Source of the DNA: Prolixibacter bellariivorans ATCC BAA-1284
GTDB taxonomy: Bacteria > Bacteroidota > Bacteroidia > Bacteroidales > Prolixibacteraceae
Assembly (NCBI RefSeq): GCF_000621705.1
Contig: NZ_JHXO01000010.1
Span: 124,001-188,000, forward strand
Reading direction: 5' to 3'
Length of the DNA: 64,000 nt
This document shows, piece after piece, positions 1-9,200 of this stretch (its first letter is position 1; every line of letters starts with the position of its first letter). Both the position numbers and the translations under genes were made by a program. A model generated the notes under the pieces. That model was not told the origin of the DNA. It made no database searches and saw only the letters and a list, made by a program, of their open reading frames with translations.

Positions 1-176
1 AAGCAAAAGTTAATGAAGCCCGTGCTGCTGAAATTGCCAAGCGCAATGCAGACCTGGCTGCTGAAGCTGAAGCCGCCAACGCTGAAGAAGCTGCAGAGGA
101 AGTATCAGAAGAAGCAGAAGCTGCTACTGAAGAGCCTGCCGCTGACGACAGTGCCGAAGAGAACACTGAAGCATAA
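1..176 (+). CDS. rpsP: 30S ribosomal protein S16, C-terminal end (partial)
   Basis: The reading frame enters from the left edge in frame 3 and ends with TAA at 174-176, giving 57 residues. They are almost entirely Ala, Glu and Asp (for example AEAEAANAEEAAEE), the kind of acidic, alanine-rich tail that follows the S16 core in Bacteroidota. The conserved S16 core lies outside the window, so the identification rests on this tail and on the neighbour: rimM follows at once, as in the widespread rpsP-rimM-trmD-rplS order. A terminator at 223-257 separates the two genes here. The overlapping frame starting at 13 is a shadow. Confidence 0.75.
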   Translation, partial: AKVNEARAAEIAKRNADLAAEAEAANAEEAAEEVSEEAEAATEEPAADDSAEENTEA

Positions 177-222
177 GGTGTTCATTTCTTTGCTCCGACT
201 TCGACGTTGGGAAAAAGAAATA

Positions 223-257
223 CAAAGCGATGGTCTTATCAGGCCGTCGCTTTTTTT
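223..257 (+). terminator. Rho-independent terminator after rpsP
   Basis: An imperfect stem AAGCGATGGTC / GGCCGTCGCTT (G-T wobbles included) with a short loop is followed by seven T. It lies between rpsP and rimM, so part of the rpsP transcript probably ends here. Confidence 0.75.
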
Positions 258-292
258 ATGTAACTTATCCGGACATCTAATTGGTTGAAACA

Positions 293-835
293 ATGATGAG
301 GGCTATCATTAAAGAAGATTGTACAACAATTGGCTATTTGCAGAAAACACATGGACTCGACGGAAGTTTCTCCATGCATTTTGACGAACAGTTTGACTTA
401 ACGCTGGAAGAAGCAGAATATCTCTTTCTGGAAATTGACGGAGGTTTGGTTCCATTCTTTATCAGCGAAGAAGGTTTTCGCTTTCGTGGTAACGATGGTG
501 CCATCATTCATTTCGACGAAATTGAATCACAGGAACAGGCCCGTGAATTTACCGGAAGTCCTGTTTGGGTATTTACCGATGAAATTATTGAATCGGAGGA
601 GGACAATTCCCCTTCATTGCTGATCGGTTATGATGTAGTCGACCAAAAACACGGCCTGCTTGGCAAGGTAACAGACGTCGATGATTATTCAGGAAACCTG
701 GTTATTACTGTCATCTTCCGTGAAAACGAAGTGTTGATTCCTCTTTCCGATGATGTACTCACGGAGATGGATGAAACCAACCGCCAATTAAACCTCATTT
801 GTCCGGACGGCCTGATTGAACTCTATCTCGAATAA
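293..835 (+). CDS. rimM: Ribosome maturation factor RimM
   Basis: RimM is a two-domain protein (RimM N domain and C-terminal PRC barrel) that binds S19 and assists maturation of the 30S head. The N-terminus carries the family signature IGYLQKTHGLDG, and the PRC-barrel part is visible around GLLGKVTDVDDYSGN. At about 180 residues the length is normal. The frame is open back to a TTG at 281, but ATG codons at 293 and 296 put the start directly before the conserved MRxxIxxxDC segment, so 293 is preferred. The position after rpsP is the usual one; trmD and rplS do not follow, so the classic four-gene operon is broken here. Confidence 0.93.
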   Translation: MMRAIIKEDCTTIGYLQKTHGLDGSFSMHFDEQFDLTLEEAEYLFLEIDGGLVPFFISEEGFRFRGNDGAIIHFDEIESQEQAREFTGSPVWVFTDEIIESEEDNSPSLLIGYDVVDQKHGLLGKVTDVDDYSGNLVITVIFRENEVLIPLSDDVLTEMDETNRQLNLICPDGLIELYLE

Positions 836-913
836 TTCATCTTTTTTTCAACAGAGGTGCAACTTTAGCCAGACTTTAACGTCAATACTTATATAACCAA
901 AAAGGAAGATCAA

Positions 914-1624
914 ATGACATCAAAGATTTTTTCGCTTATGGTTGTTCTGGCTTTTGCCTGGAACTTAAGCGCCAAAGCTCAGGAAACGGATAAACGCACG
1001 CTGCCACCTTTTACGGAAATATCGCTAAGAATCAACGGTGATATCCATCTCACGCAGGGTGACGACCAATCAGTGGAAATTAAAGCCAAATCTTCCACCA
1101 TCAATAAACTCATTACCGAAGTGAAAGACCGCAAACTGGTGATTCGGTACAGCACCACCAATTCGTGGTTCAAAAACTGGAATCCCGGCAAAGTAGACAT
1201 TTACATTACGATTCCGCAAATCGACGCACTTTCAATTTCCGGTTCCGGGTCCATTCTTTCGGACGATGAAATTACGTCGCGTATTCTGGATCTGGCTGTC
1301 AGTGGCAGCGGCGATATAAAACTGACTGATTTAAGCGCTGAAAAAGTATCTGCCGCTGTTTCCGGTTCTGGTGACATTTACCTGGAAGGCAGCGATACAT
1401 CCGATTCGTTTGAAGCTGCAATCTCTGGATCGGGCGATATAAAAGCATCCGAACTAAAGGCAAAAAATGTGAACGTGAAAATCTCCGGCTCGGGCGACTG
1501 TGATGTTTATGCTGTCGACCAACTCAAGGTCAGAGTTATCGGATCCGGAACGGTTCGTTATGATGGGAATCCGCAAATTGACTCCAATATTAGCGGTTCC
1601 GGCGGATTTAAGAAAGGACGTTAA
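914..1624 (+). CDS. DUF2807 (head GIN) exported beta-helix protein
   Basis: A 236-residue protein with a signal peptide (about residues 1-22, ending SAKA-Q). The mature part shows about seven copies of a short I/V-SGSGD motif spaced every 20 or so residues, typical of the DUF2807 'putative auto-transporter adhesin, head GIN' family, which is predicted to fold as a beta-helix. The final repeat runs into GSGGFKKGR at the C-terminus. Family function is unknown; it is exported to the periplasm or outer membrane. It stands alone between rimM and a convergent gene, with its own terminator. Confidence 0.85.
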   Translation: MTSKIFSLMVVLAFAWNLSAKAQETDKRTLPPFTEISLRINGDIHLTQGDDQSVEIKAKSSTINKLITEVKDRKLVIRYSTTNSWFKNWNPGKVDIYITIPQIDALSISGSGSILSDDEITSRILDLAVSGSGDIKLTDLSAEKVSAAVSGSGDIYLEGSDTSDSFEAAISGSGDIKASELKAKNVNVKISGSGDCDVYAVDQLKVRVIGSGTVRYDGNPQIDSNISGSGGFKKGR

Positions 1625-1640
1625 CAATTTGAATGATAGA

Positions 1641-1676
1641 AAAGAGCGGGAAGAATTTTTCCCGCTCTTTTTTTGT
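1641..1676. terminator. Bidirectional terminator
   Basis: A 12-bp perfect stem AAAGAGCGGGAA / TTCCCGCTCTTT with a 6-nt loop is followed by T7 on the plus strand and TTTTC on the minus strand. It lies between the convergent DUF2807 gene and the threonylcarbamoyl-AMP synthase gene and probably serves both. Confidence 0.85.
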
Positions 1677-1684
1677 TCCATATT

Positions 1685-2263
1685 TTATTTTCGCAGGATC
1701 TGAATCTCACCGCTCACTCCCAGCTTAATGATGCTGGAAGGTAATACCGGGTTCCGATCTTCTTGTCGGTACTGAACCACATAATCTACTCCATCGACGA
1801 TTTCCTCACTTACTTCATCGAAGAATGCCGGTGGAGACTCACTACTTATATTTGCCGAAGTAAAGACAATGGGTCTGCGGAAACGCTTTATCAATTGCTG
1901 TGTAAACGCCTCACCCGAGATACGGATACCAACGCTACCATCTTCCGCAATCAGATTAGTGGCCAGATTTTTGGCTCCCGGATAAACAATGGTCAGCGGT
2001 TTATCTGCCACATCCACCAATTCCCAGGCTACTTCCGGAACTTCCTCGATGTACGAATTCAACAGATTGGGATTTTCCATCAACACCAACATACTCATGG
2101 AGTCCTCCCGCTTTTTCAACTGGTAAATCCGGGCAACCGCTTCAGCGTTGGTCGCATCGCAGCCTATTCCCCAAATGGTATCGGTCGGATAGAGAATAAT
2201 ACCGCCCTTCTTCAATACCTCAACGGCTTGTCGAATGTCTTCCCGAAAATCGGATTCCATCAT
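1685..2263 (-). CDS. L-threonylcarbamoyladenylate synthase (TsaC/YrdC type)
   Basis: This enzyme makes threonylcarbamoyl-AMP from threonine, bicarbonate and ATP, the first step of the t6A37 tRNA modification. The 192 residues correspond to a single YrdC domain without the Sua5 C-terminal extension. Family motifs visible are PTDTIWGIG near residue 26, the KxR-type basic patch KKREDSMSMLVL near residue 50 and FTSANISS near residue 135. Two ATG codons in tandem (2263 and 2260) make the exact start uncertain by one residue. It lies 14 nt downstream of dapD on the same strand, so the two are probably co-transcribed. Confidence 0.9.
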   Translation of the reverse strand: MMESDFREDIRQAVEVLKKGGIILYPTDTIWGIGCDATNAEAVARIYQLKKREDSMSMLVLMENPNLLNSYIEEVPEVAWELVDVADKPLTIVYPGAKNLATNLIAEDGSVGIRISGEAFTQQLIKRFRRPIVFTSANISSESPPAFFDEVSEEIVDGVDYVVQYRQEDRNPVLPSSIIKLGVSGEIQILRK

Positions 2264-2277
2264 ATCAAATTTTTCAA

Positions 2278-3096
2278 TTAAACAGACACACCATACTCCC
2301 TCAAAGCATCGTTGAGTGATGTTTTTAAATCGGTAGAAGGCTTACGCTTCCCAATGATCAACGCACAGGGAACGCCATATTCTCCGGCAGGGAATTTTTT
2401 CATCCGGGTACCCGGAATAACGACTGAATTGGCCGGAATGTATCCTTTGTATTCCACTTCCTCTTCTCCGGTTACATCGTAAATTTTAGTCGACTTGGTC
2501 AGTACAACATTCGCTCCGAGAACAGCTCCTTCTTCCACTCGAACGCCTTCCACCACGATACAACGGGAACCAACAAAACAGTTATCTTCGATAATGACCG
2601 GGGAAGCACCAACAGGCTCCAGCACGCCGCCGATACCGACACCTCCGGAAAGGTGAACGTTAGCACCAATCTGCGCACAACTGCCGACAGTAGCCCAGGT
2701 ATCAACCATGGTATTACTCCCGACCCACGCGCCAATATTTACGTACGAAGGCATCAGGATGGCACCTTTAGAAAGGAATGAACCATAACGGGCCACCGCA
2801 TGAGGAACCACGCGAACGCCCAATTCCTTGTAATTTTTCTTGGTCGCAATTTTGTCATGAAACTCCAGTGAGCCAACTTCAATGGTTTCCATTCCCTGGA
2901 TCGGGAAATAGAGGATCACCGCTTTTTTTACCCATTGGTTAACGGTCCATTCGCTGCCGTTTTTCTCGGCTACCCGAACTTTCCCTTTGTCGAGCATCTC
3001 GATAACTTCGCGGATGCAACTTTGCGTATCTTCTTTCTGCAGAAGGGAGCGATCTTCCCAGGCTGCTTCAATTGTTTCGATGTACTTATCCCACAT
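2278..3096 (-). CDS. dapD: 2,3,4,5-tetrahydropyridine-2,6-dicarboxylate N-succinyltransferase
   Basis: DapD succinylates tetrahydrodipicolinate in the succinylase branch of diaminopimelate/lysine synthesis. The 272-residue length matches the family. The central part is a left-handed beta-helix of hexapeptide repeats (for example GAWVGSNTMVDTWATVGS and VGIGGVLEP), followed by the conserved IIEDNCFVGSRC segment. The gene has a candidate Bacteroidota promoter immediately upstream (3115-3145) and a leader of only about 15 nt. It is followed by the threonylcarbamoyl-AMP synthase gene. Confidence 0.95.
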   Translation of the reverse strand: MWDKYIETIEAAWEDRSLLQKEDTQSCIREVIEMLDKGKVRVAEKNGSEWTVNQWVKKAVILYFPIQGMETIEVGSLEFHDKIATKKNYKELGVRVVPHAVARYGSFLSKGAILMPSYVNIGAWVGSNTMVDTWATVGSCAQIGANVHLSGGVGIGGVLEPVGASPVIIEDNCFVGSRCIVVEGVRVEEGAVLGANVVLTKSTKIYDVTGEEEVEYKGYIPANSVVIPGTRMKKFPAGEYGVPCALIIGKRKPSTDLKTSLNDALREYGVSV

Positions 3097-3114
3097 AATA
3101 TTCGTTTTAAATCA

Positions 3115-3145
3115 CAAAAATACATATTCCGGTTCCGTAAAAAAA
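3115..3145 (-). promoter_or_regulatory. Candidate Bacteroidota promoter for dapD
   Basis: On the minus strand TATTTTTG (3122-3115) fits the TAnnTTTG -7 element exactly. It is preceded after 19 nt by TTTT, one base from the TTTG -33 element. The -33 part sits in an A7/T7 run next to a C8 tract (3149-3156). The predicted start of transcription is near 3111. Confidence 0.55.
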
Positions 3146-3295
3146 CCACCCCCCCCGGCCGATTTGATTTCAGCAACTTTCAAATCGTAACCAACGTTTT
3201 GTATCTTGCCTGCATCTATTGGTTAATGTCCAATTTGAAATAACACGTTCCCTTCACAGTAAAAAGCAGGATTGGGAAGCTATCAGGAAGCAATT

Positions 3296-4114
3296 ATGCA
3301 CAAGGCAAGATTTATATATCGTACTGAAAATCCATACATCCGAACGTTGCAACGACTCATTTTGTTCTTTGCATTATTACTCATTTCTGTATCACAAGTC
3401 AAGGCGCAAGTCTACTTTCCGGAAGACATGAAACAGGTGTCTGGGAAACTGATTGATGCGGAATCGGGAGACATTGTTCCTTATGCCCATATTATTAATC
3501 AGCGCGTGCATGGAGGAACCATTTCCGATAAGAATGGTATTTTCTCCCTTCAGGCCGATCCGTCAGATACCCTTACGGTGAATGCCATGGGTTTTACAAC
3601 CATGAAAATCATCGTGGCCGATTACCTCAAGAAAAACAAACAGTTGGTAGTATACAAAATGAAGCCCATCAGGTACCTGGTCGGCGAAGTGGAAGTAACC
3701 GGAAAAAACCAGAAGCTGGACTTGTACGGTGTTCCCCAGGGAAATAAATCGAAAGTGCCGATAGAGTTGCGTAGCGATGATTTTAAAGAGAAACCCCACT
3801 GGACTTCTGCTATTTTTTCACCTCTCTCGTTCCTTCACTACAAGCTTAGCAGGAACGAGAAAAACAAACGAAAGGCCATGGCCGCCATTATCACTGAGCA
3901 ACAATGGGATAAATTTAAGCTGGTTTACAATCGCGACATCGTGCACAACATCACCGGACTGGATGGCGATACGCTCGATGATTTCATGGTTTACTGTAAT
4001 GTACATATGAATTTGTACTACAGCGCCACCAGCCTCGAGGTTGACCAGCGGGTGCGGGAACTATTCAAACAATACAAGGCCGAAAAAATTCCCAACGACT
4101 CCATCAGCAATTAA
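3296..4114 (+). CDS. Exported protein with carboxypeptidase-regulatory-like domain
   Basis: The frame is open from a TTG at 3272, but the first ATG at 3296 precedes a long hydrophobic signal sequence (about residues 15-38, ending VKA-Q), so 3296 is preferred. Residues about 45-120 resemble the CarboxypepD_reg-like beta-sandwich common in Bacteroidota (VSGKLIDAESGDIVPYAHI, then SDKNGIFSL). The remaining 150 residues are not recognised; they include a basic stretch (LSRNEKNKRKAM) and look globular. No TonB-dependent receptor barrel follows, so this is one of the free-standing envelope proteins of this type. Function unknown. Confidence 0.75.
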   Translation: MHKARFIYRTENPYIRTLQRLILFFALLLISVSQVKAQVYFPEDMKQVSGKLIDAESGDIVPYAHIINQRVHGGTISDKNGIFSLQADPSDTLTVNAMGFTTMKIIVADYLKKNKQLVVYKMKPIRYLVGEVEVTGKNQKLDLYGVPQGNKSKVPIELRSDDFKEKPHWTSAIFSPLSFLHYKLSRNEKNKRKAMAAIITEQQWDKFKLVYNRDIVHNITGLDGDTLDDFMVYCNVHMNLYYSATSLEVDQRVRELFKQYKAEKIPNDSISN

Positions 4115-4151
4115 TTCGTGAAGTTTGCCTTAAAGTCGTTTTAGTAACCGG

Positions 4152-4183
4152 AACGGATTTCTAATTTTATTGAAAAATCCGTT
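4152..4183 (+). other. Hairpin directly upstream of the dehydratase start codon
   Basis: AACGGATTT (4152-4160) and AAATCCGTT (4175-4183) form a perfect 9-bp stem that ends 5 nt before the ATG at 4189. There is no T-run, so it is not an obvious terminator. It would cover the ribosome landing area. Confidence 0.45.
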
Positions 4184-4188
4184 TAGCT

Positions 4189-5133
4189 ATGATTCTTCCA
4201 ACTTTCAACGACATAAAGGAAGCGCACGAGCGCATCCAGCCATACATTCACCGCACGCCTGTTCTCACCAGCGAGAGTGTTAATCGTCTGCTTGGCGCAG
4301 AATTGTTTTTTAAATGTGAAAACTTCCAGAAAGTAGGCGCGTTCAAATTTCGCGGTGCCTGCAATGCTGTTTTTTCCCTTACGGAAGAAGAGGCCGCAAA
4401 AGGTGTCGGGACGCATTCATCGGGGAACCACGCTGCAGCGGTAGCTCTGGCTTCTCGCTTGCGCGGAATAAAGGCACGGATTGTGATGCCGGTAACAGCC
4501 CCCGACATCAAGAAAAAAGCGGTAGCCGGTTACGGAGCCGAAATTACCTACTGTGCTCCCACCCTCGAAGCGCGGGAAACAACCCTCCAACAACTCATCG
4601 ACAAACATGGCATCACCGAAATTCATCCGTACAATAATTTTCGTGTGATTTCGGGACAGGGTACAGCCGCCAAGGAATTGATTGAAGAAACGGGGAATTT
4701 AGATATCATCATGACACCCGTAGGAGGTGGTGGATTGCTTTCCGGCACGGCCCTTTCCGCGAAAGCGCTGTTACCCAATTGCAGGGTTATTGCGGCCGAA
4801 CCTGCCGGTGCCGACGATGCCTACCGTTCGTTCAATGCAGGACGCATTATTCCATCTACGCAGCCCAATACCATAGCCGACGGTTTGCTGACGTCATTGG
4901 GCGAGATGAATTTTGCCGTTATTCAGCAATCGGTTGACGACATTGTTACCGTGTCGGAGGAAGCCATTGTTGAAGCCATGCGCATGATTTGGGAACGGAT
5001 GAAAATTATTATTGAACCATCATCGGCTGTTCCCGTGGCTGCCCTACTGGAAAAGAAAATTCAGCCGGAAGGACAAAAGATTGGAATCATCCTTTCGGGG
5101 GGAAATGTGGATTTAGGCAAACTTCCTTTCTAA
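4189..5133 (+). CDS. PLP-dependent threonine/serine dehydratase
   Basis: A fold-type II PLP enzyme of 314 residues, the size of the catabolic threonine/serine dehydratase and serine racemase group, without the C-terminal ACT-like regulatory domain of biosynthetic IlvA. The PLP lysine is K53 in GAFKFRGA. The SSGNHAAA loop (about residue 80), the glycine-rich phosphate loop VGGGGLLSG (about 178) and the C-terminal SGGNVDL are all present. The likely reaction is deamination of L-threonine or L-serine to the 2-oxo acid and ammonia; racemase activity cannot be excluded. Its stop overlaps the convergent PorP/SprF gene by 4 nt. A hairpin lies right before the start codon. Confidence 0.85.
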   Translation: MILPTFNDIKEAHERIQPYIHRTPVLTSESVNRLLGAELFFKCENFQKVGAFKFRGACNAVFSLTEEEAAKGVGTHSSGNHAAAVALASRLRGIKARIVMPVTAPDIKKKAVAGYGAEITYCAPTLEARETTLQQLIDKHGITEIHPYNNFRVISGQGTAAKELIEETGNLDIIMTPVGGGGLLSGTALSAKALLPNCRVIAAEPAGADDAYRSFNAGRIIPSTQPNTIADGLLTSLGEMNFAVIQQSVDDIVTVSEEAIVEAMRMIWERMKIIIEPSSAVPVAALLEKKIQPEGQKIGIILSGGNVDLGKLPF

Positions 5134-6185
5134 TAATAAATTTTCAGGTTACGAGGTTGTTCTTTGTTGAAATGCAATCCGGCCCGCTTCGTAAAACAGT
5201 CGAGATACTGGGCGCCACAGCCGAAAATATCGCCAAACTCGATAATGATGGATATCTCGTGGGCGCCACCACCAAAGCCGGCTAAATCGGAAGTTTGTAT
5301 GTCATAACTGTAGCCAAAACGAAATGAACCGGTCACCAACGCTGCACTCAAAACAACGGCATCGTTATCGAGGTAGTGTGTTCCCAGGTTTTCGTTCTTA
5401 AAAACCGGAATTCCCCGCCACCAGGCGCCAAACTCCAACGACCGACTATACCAATAAGCACCAAAATCAAGCTGACTAAAGTTGTGCTGATGCTCGTAGC
5501 GGTAGCAAAATGCAGCTCGCCTGGGTTCTTCAATACGACTGACTCTTTCTCGCCAGATATTCATCCCTCCAAATACGACCATCTTCATCGATGTCTTGGC
5601 CTGATCATCCAAAAAGGAATAGCTGGGTTGCATCATATGCTCCACCGTTGTTCCTATCCAGTACTTTCTGGAGTAAAGAAAAAGCGAGGTATTGAAATCG
5701 AAATAGTTGGCTTTGGTTTCGGCCAGATAAGCATTACCACTCGACTGCCCTCCATTTACCAATCCATCAGGAAAAATCAACTTGTTCCTGTTCAAACTCA
5801 TTTGTCCCAACGTAAATTGAAGTCCCGGAATGAATTGCAGGTTCTCTCCTAACTGTATACGATATGAATATTGCAAGCCAAGATAGGTCGTATTGTAATC
5901 GGCAGAACCGGCCTGATCGGTTACCATGATGGCGCCGAAACCACTGTGGTATTTATTCACATACATATCGCCTGAAACAGCATACGACTGGTATGCCTGT
6001 TTGATACCCGGCCATTGGTTACGATAGTTGGTTGTCACGCGCACCCCTCCGGTTGATCCCGCCAATGACGGACTCATGAAAGTAGGCGCTGCATAGAACT
6101 GAGAAAAGTGCGGATCTTGTGCATAAGACTTTGTCCCCAACAGAAACACCTGCAGTAGCAATATGAATGTAATACGTTTTATCAT
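5130..6185 (-). CDS. Type IX secretion system PorP/SprF family outer-membrane protein
   Basis: A 351-residue outer-membrane barrel protein with a signal peptide (about 1-22, ending SYA-Q) and the family opening QDPHFSQFYAAP, followed by SPSLAGSTGG and beta strands such as NYRNQWPG. PorP/SprF proteins are T9SS components or anchors that are often paired one-to-one with large gliding-type adhesins. That is the case here: the gene lies 17 nt after the 3550-residue PKD protein in the same direction, so the two are very probably co-transcribed, with this barrel helping to display the giant protein. The last point is inference from family and context. Confidence 0.92.
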   Translation of the reverse strand: MIKRITFILLLQVFLLGTKSYAQDPHFSQFYAAPTFMSPSLAGSTGGVRVTTNYRNQWPGIKQAYQSYAVSGDMYVNKYHSGFGAIMVTDQAGSADYNTTYLGLQYSYRIQLGENLQFIPGLQFTLGQMSLNRNKLIFPDGLVNGGQSSGNAYLAETKANYFDFNTSLFLYSRKYWIGTTVEHMMQPSYSFLDDQAKTSMKMVVFGGMNIWRERVSRIEEPRRAAFCYRYEHQHNFSQLDFGAYWYSRSLEFGAWWRGIPVFKNENLGTHYLDNDAVVLSAALVTGSFRFGYSYDIQTSDLAGFGGGAHEISIIIEFGDIFGCGAQYLDCFTKRAGLHFNKEQPRNLKIYY

Positions 6186-6202
6186 CCCTCGTATACCATG
6201 TA

Positions 6203-9200
6203 CTACTGCAATAACGTAACATCACCCGCTTTAATTATTTGCGAACCATCTTTAAACGTACATTTAATGCGCCAAATATAAACTCCCGGCGAGGCAAGCT
6301 CTCCGTTATAGTATCCATCCCAACCTGTACCAAGTTCGTTAGAGAGGAACATCAGGTTACCCCAGCGGTTAAAAATCTGCAACTGATATTGTTCCACATC
6401 CCCCTTAGCCACAACCGGATAGAACACATGGTTGTATCGGTCACCCGGAGTGTATTTACCGCCATTCGGACCATCTTTACTTGGCATAAAGGCATTCGGA
6501 ACCTGAATTTTTGCTTCACTGTAAGCCTCAACTCCCTGCGAAACAGAGAATGTATCGGTACAGTCTTGCAACGAGCTGGCGATAAGCGATACCGGGAATA
6601 CCCCTACTTCGGTGTATTCGTGTTCCGGCTCGTAAACAGTCGAGGTATCACCGTCACCAAAGTTCCACAAATATCTATCAGCATTTTCAGAGAAATTGGA
6701 AAAGCTTACTTTCTCTCCCGGAATTTTCACCCTGCTGGGGAATAGATTGAAGTAGGCCCTGACTGCCGGATAGACAATAATTTTTCTATCCGATTCGGCG
6801 ACGTCGCCCACTTGATTGAAAACCTGCAAATGCACATTGTAGGTTCCTTCGGCAAAGAAGGTATGCTCGGGTGCTTTTTGCGTTGAATAGTTTCCGTCTC
6901 CGAAATCCCAAACATAGCGATAACCATTCTTCGACTGGTTCCGGAATTGTACTTTGAGCGGCGGACATCCCGCTGTATCCGGATCGAATACCGATGACGG
7001 CGGACCTGCCAATACAGTTATCCGTTGAACAGTCTTCAGTGAACAGAAATCACTGCTGGCCGTCAGGGTAATATCATAATTCCCGGGTTCTTCAAAGTCA
7101 TGAGACGTTACATCACCATTCACTTCATCCGTCATATCACCAAAGTTCCAAACGTAATTCCACGGTCCTCCAGGAGTTTCATTCGTTATTTGGACAGTTT
7201 TATCCGGGAACGTCTGCACCTGCGGATCGACAGAGAAGCTGGTTTGCGGTGTCGGATGTACCAGAATAGGTTTATTTATCGTATCTGTACAACCACTGAC
7301 TGAAGTTGTCACCAATTGCACCATGAATACCGAATCTTTCGATGTCGTATTGACAAATGTATGTCTTGGCTGGAATTCACTGGAATACACGCCATCATTG
7401 AAATTCCAGTAATAAGTCGCACCTCCTGAAGACAGATTCGAGAAACTGACACTTAACGGACTACAACCTTCGCTTTTATCGGGTTGGAAATCGGCCGTCA
7501 CCATCGGGTGCACCTCAATATCGGCAGTGTATGACGACTTACAGCCAATTTCATTTGCCACCTGTAAAGTCACTGGATAACTGACGGTCGTCTGTCCTGT
7601 ATTAAAATAGTCATGCGTAAAGTTCTCTTGATCATCGGTTGAGGAAGTACCATCACCAAATTTCCAGAGATAACTTTCAGCACCCACGGATTGATCGGTA
7701 ATCTCCAAAGTATAAGGTGCACATCCTCCCAGCGAATTAACACTGAAACTTGCGACAGGTGACGGGTATACCCGAACGTCCACTACTGCCGTGTCCGAAC
7801 AGCCATATCTCGACATGGCAACAAGCATCACATGGAATATGGTATCTTCCTGGGAACTATTAACAAACGTGTGACTTGGATTGGTCGAACGGTATACGCC
7901 TGAACCATCGCCGAAGTACCACTCATAAGAGTAAGCACCCTCCGATAAATTCTTCATTTCAAGTGTCAGCGGTGAACAGCCCAATGTATCGGTAGAGAAA
8001 GCTGCCTTGATAAATGGATTTACCTGAACACTTTCATACGCATCATCCGAACAGCCAAAGTTATTAGAGGCTTTGACCCAAATATGGTAACCTTGAACCA
8101 TCGGATTTGTATTCACATAAGTGTGGGTAACCAACGTATCAGAACTGGTAGAGGTCGTTCCATCACCAAAATCCCATGCAAAATTGTCAGCTCCGGTCGT
8201 ATGGTTCGAGAACATTGCATCAAACGGAGTACAACCTTCCACATCAATGGCTGAAATATCGGCATTGGGTGTTGGATGTACTGTAATATCTTTCATGGTT
8301 GAATCCACACATCCATAGGGTGAGTAGGCCAACAATTTCACATTATAAATGGTATCACCAACAGCCGAATTGTTGAAAAGGTGATACGGACTGGTAAAGT
8401 TCTCTACTGCTGACCCATCGCCAAAATTCCATTCATAAGCAGACGCACCATTCGACTCATTGTTAAATCGGATTCCCAAAGGTGCACAGCCAATTGAATC
8501 ACTGCTAAACGCTGCATTGAGCTCCGGCAACACCTCGATGCGTGTTGTCATTGAATCCACACATCCGGTGGCACTTTCAACAAGCACCCGCAATGAGTAA
8601 CTGATTGCCTGACTGGTTGTATTGTGATAGGTATGGTTTACGATCGCGCCTTCTGCTATGTTTTCCTCAGTTCCATCACCGTACTTAACGGTGTAAGTAG
8701 CACCTCCAACCGATTGATTTTCCAACTGAATATCCAACGGACCGCAACCAGTTGTTTTGTCAACCGTAAAATCAGCATGAGGCGAAGCAAGAACCGTTAC
8801 ATCCTGGTAAGTAGAATCTTCACATCCATAGAATGATTTGGCAACCAGTTCTACCGTATATGTTGTATCATTAGTCGTCGACATGTTCACGAACGAATGC
8901 GATGGATTGTATGCCGTTGAAGTGGCAGTACCATCACCGTAATCCCAAAAGAACTGTTGTGCACCGGTAGTAAGATTCTGAATTGTTGTAAACAACGGAG
9001 AACAGCCGATAGTGTCAAGCACCATCGCAGTTTTAACTTCCGGAAGAACGGTAATACGACGAGTGACCGAATCACGGCATCCATTCAGGGTCTCCACCAC
9101 CAGTTTTAAATCGTAGTAGACCGGTGTAACACCTGTATTTTGATATGTATGGGTTACCGACTGCCCAGCTGAGGTATACTCATCTGAACCATCACCATAA

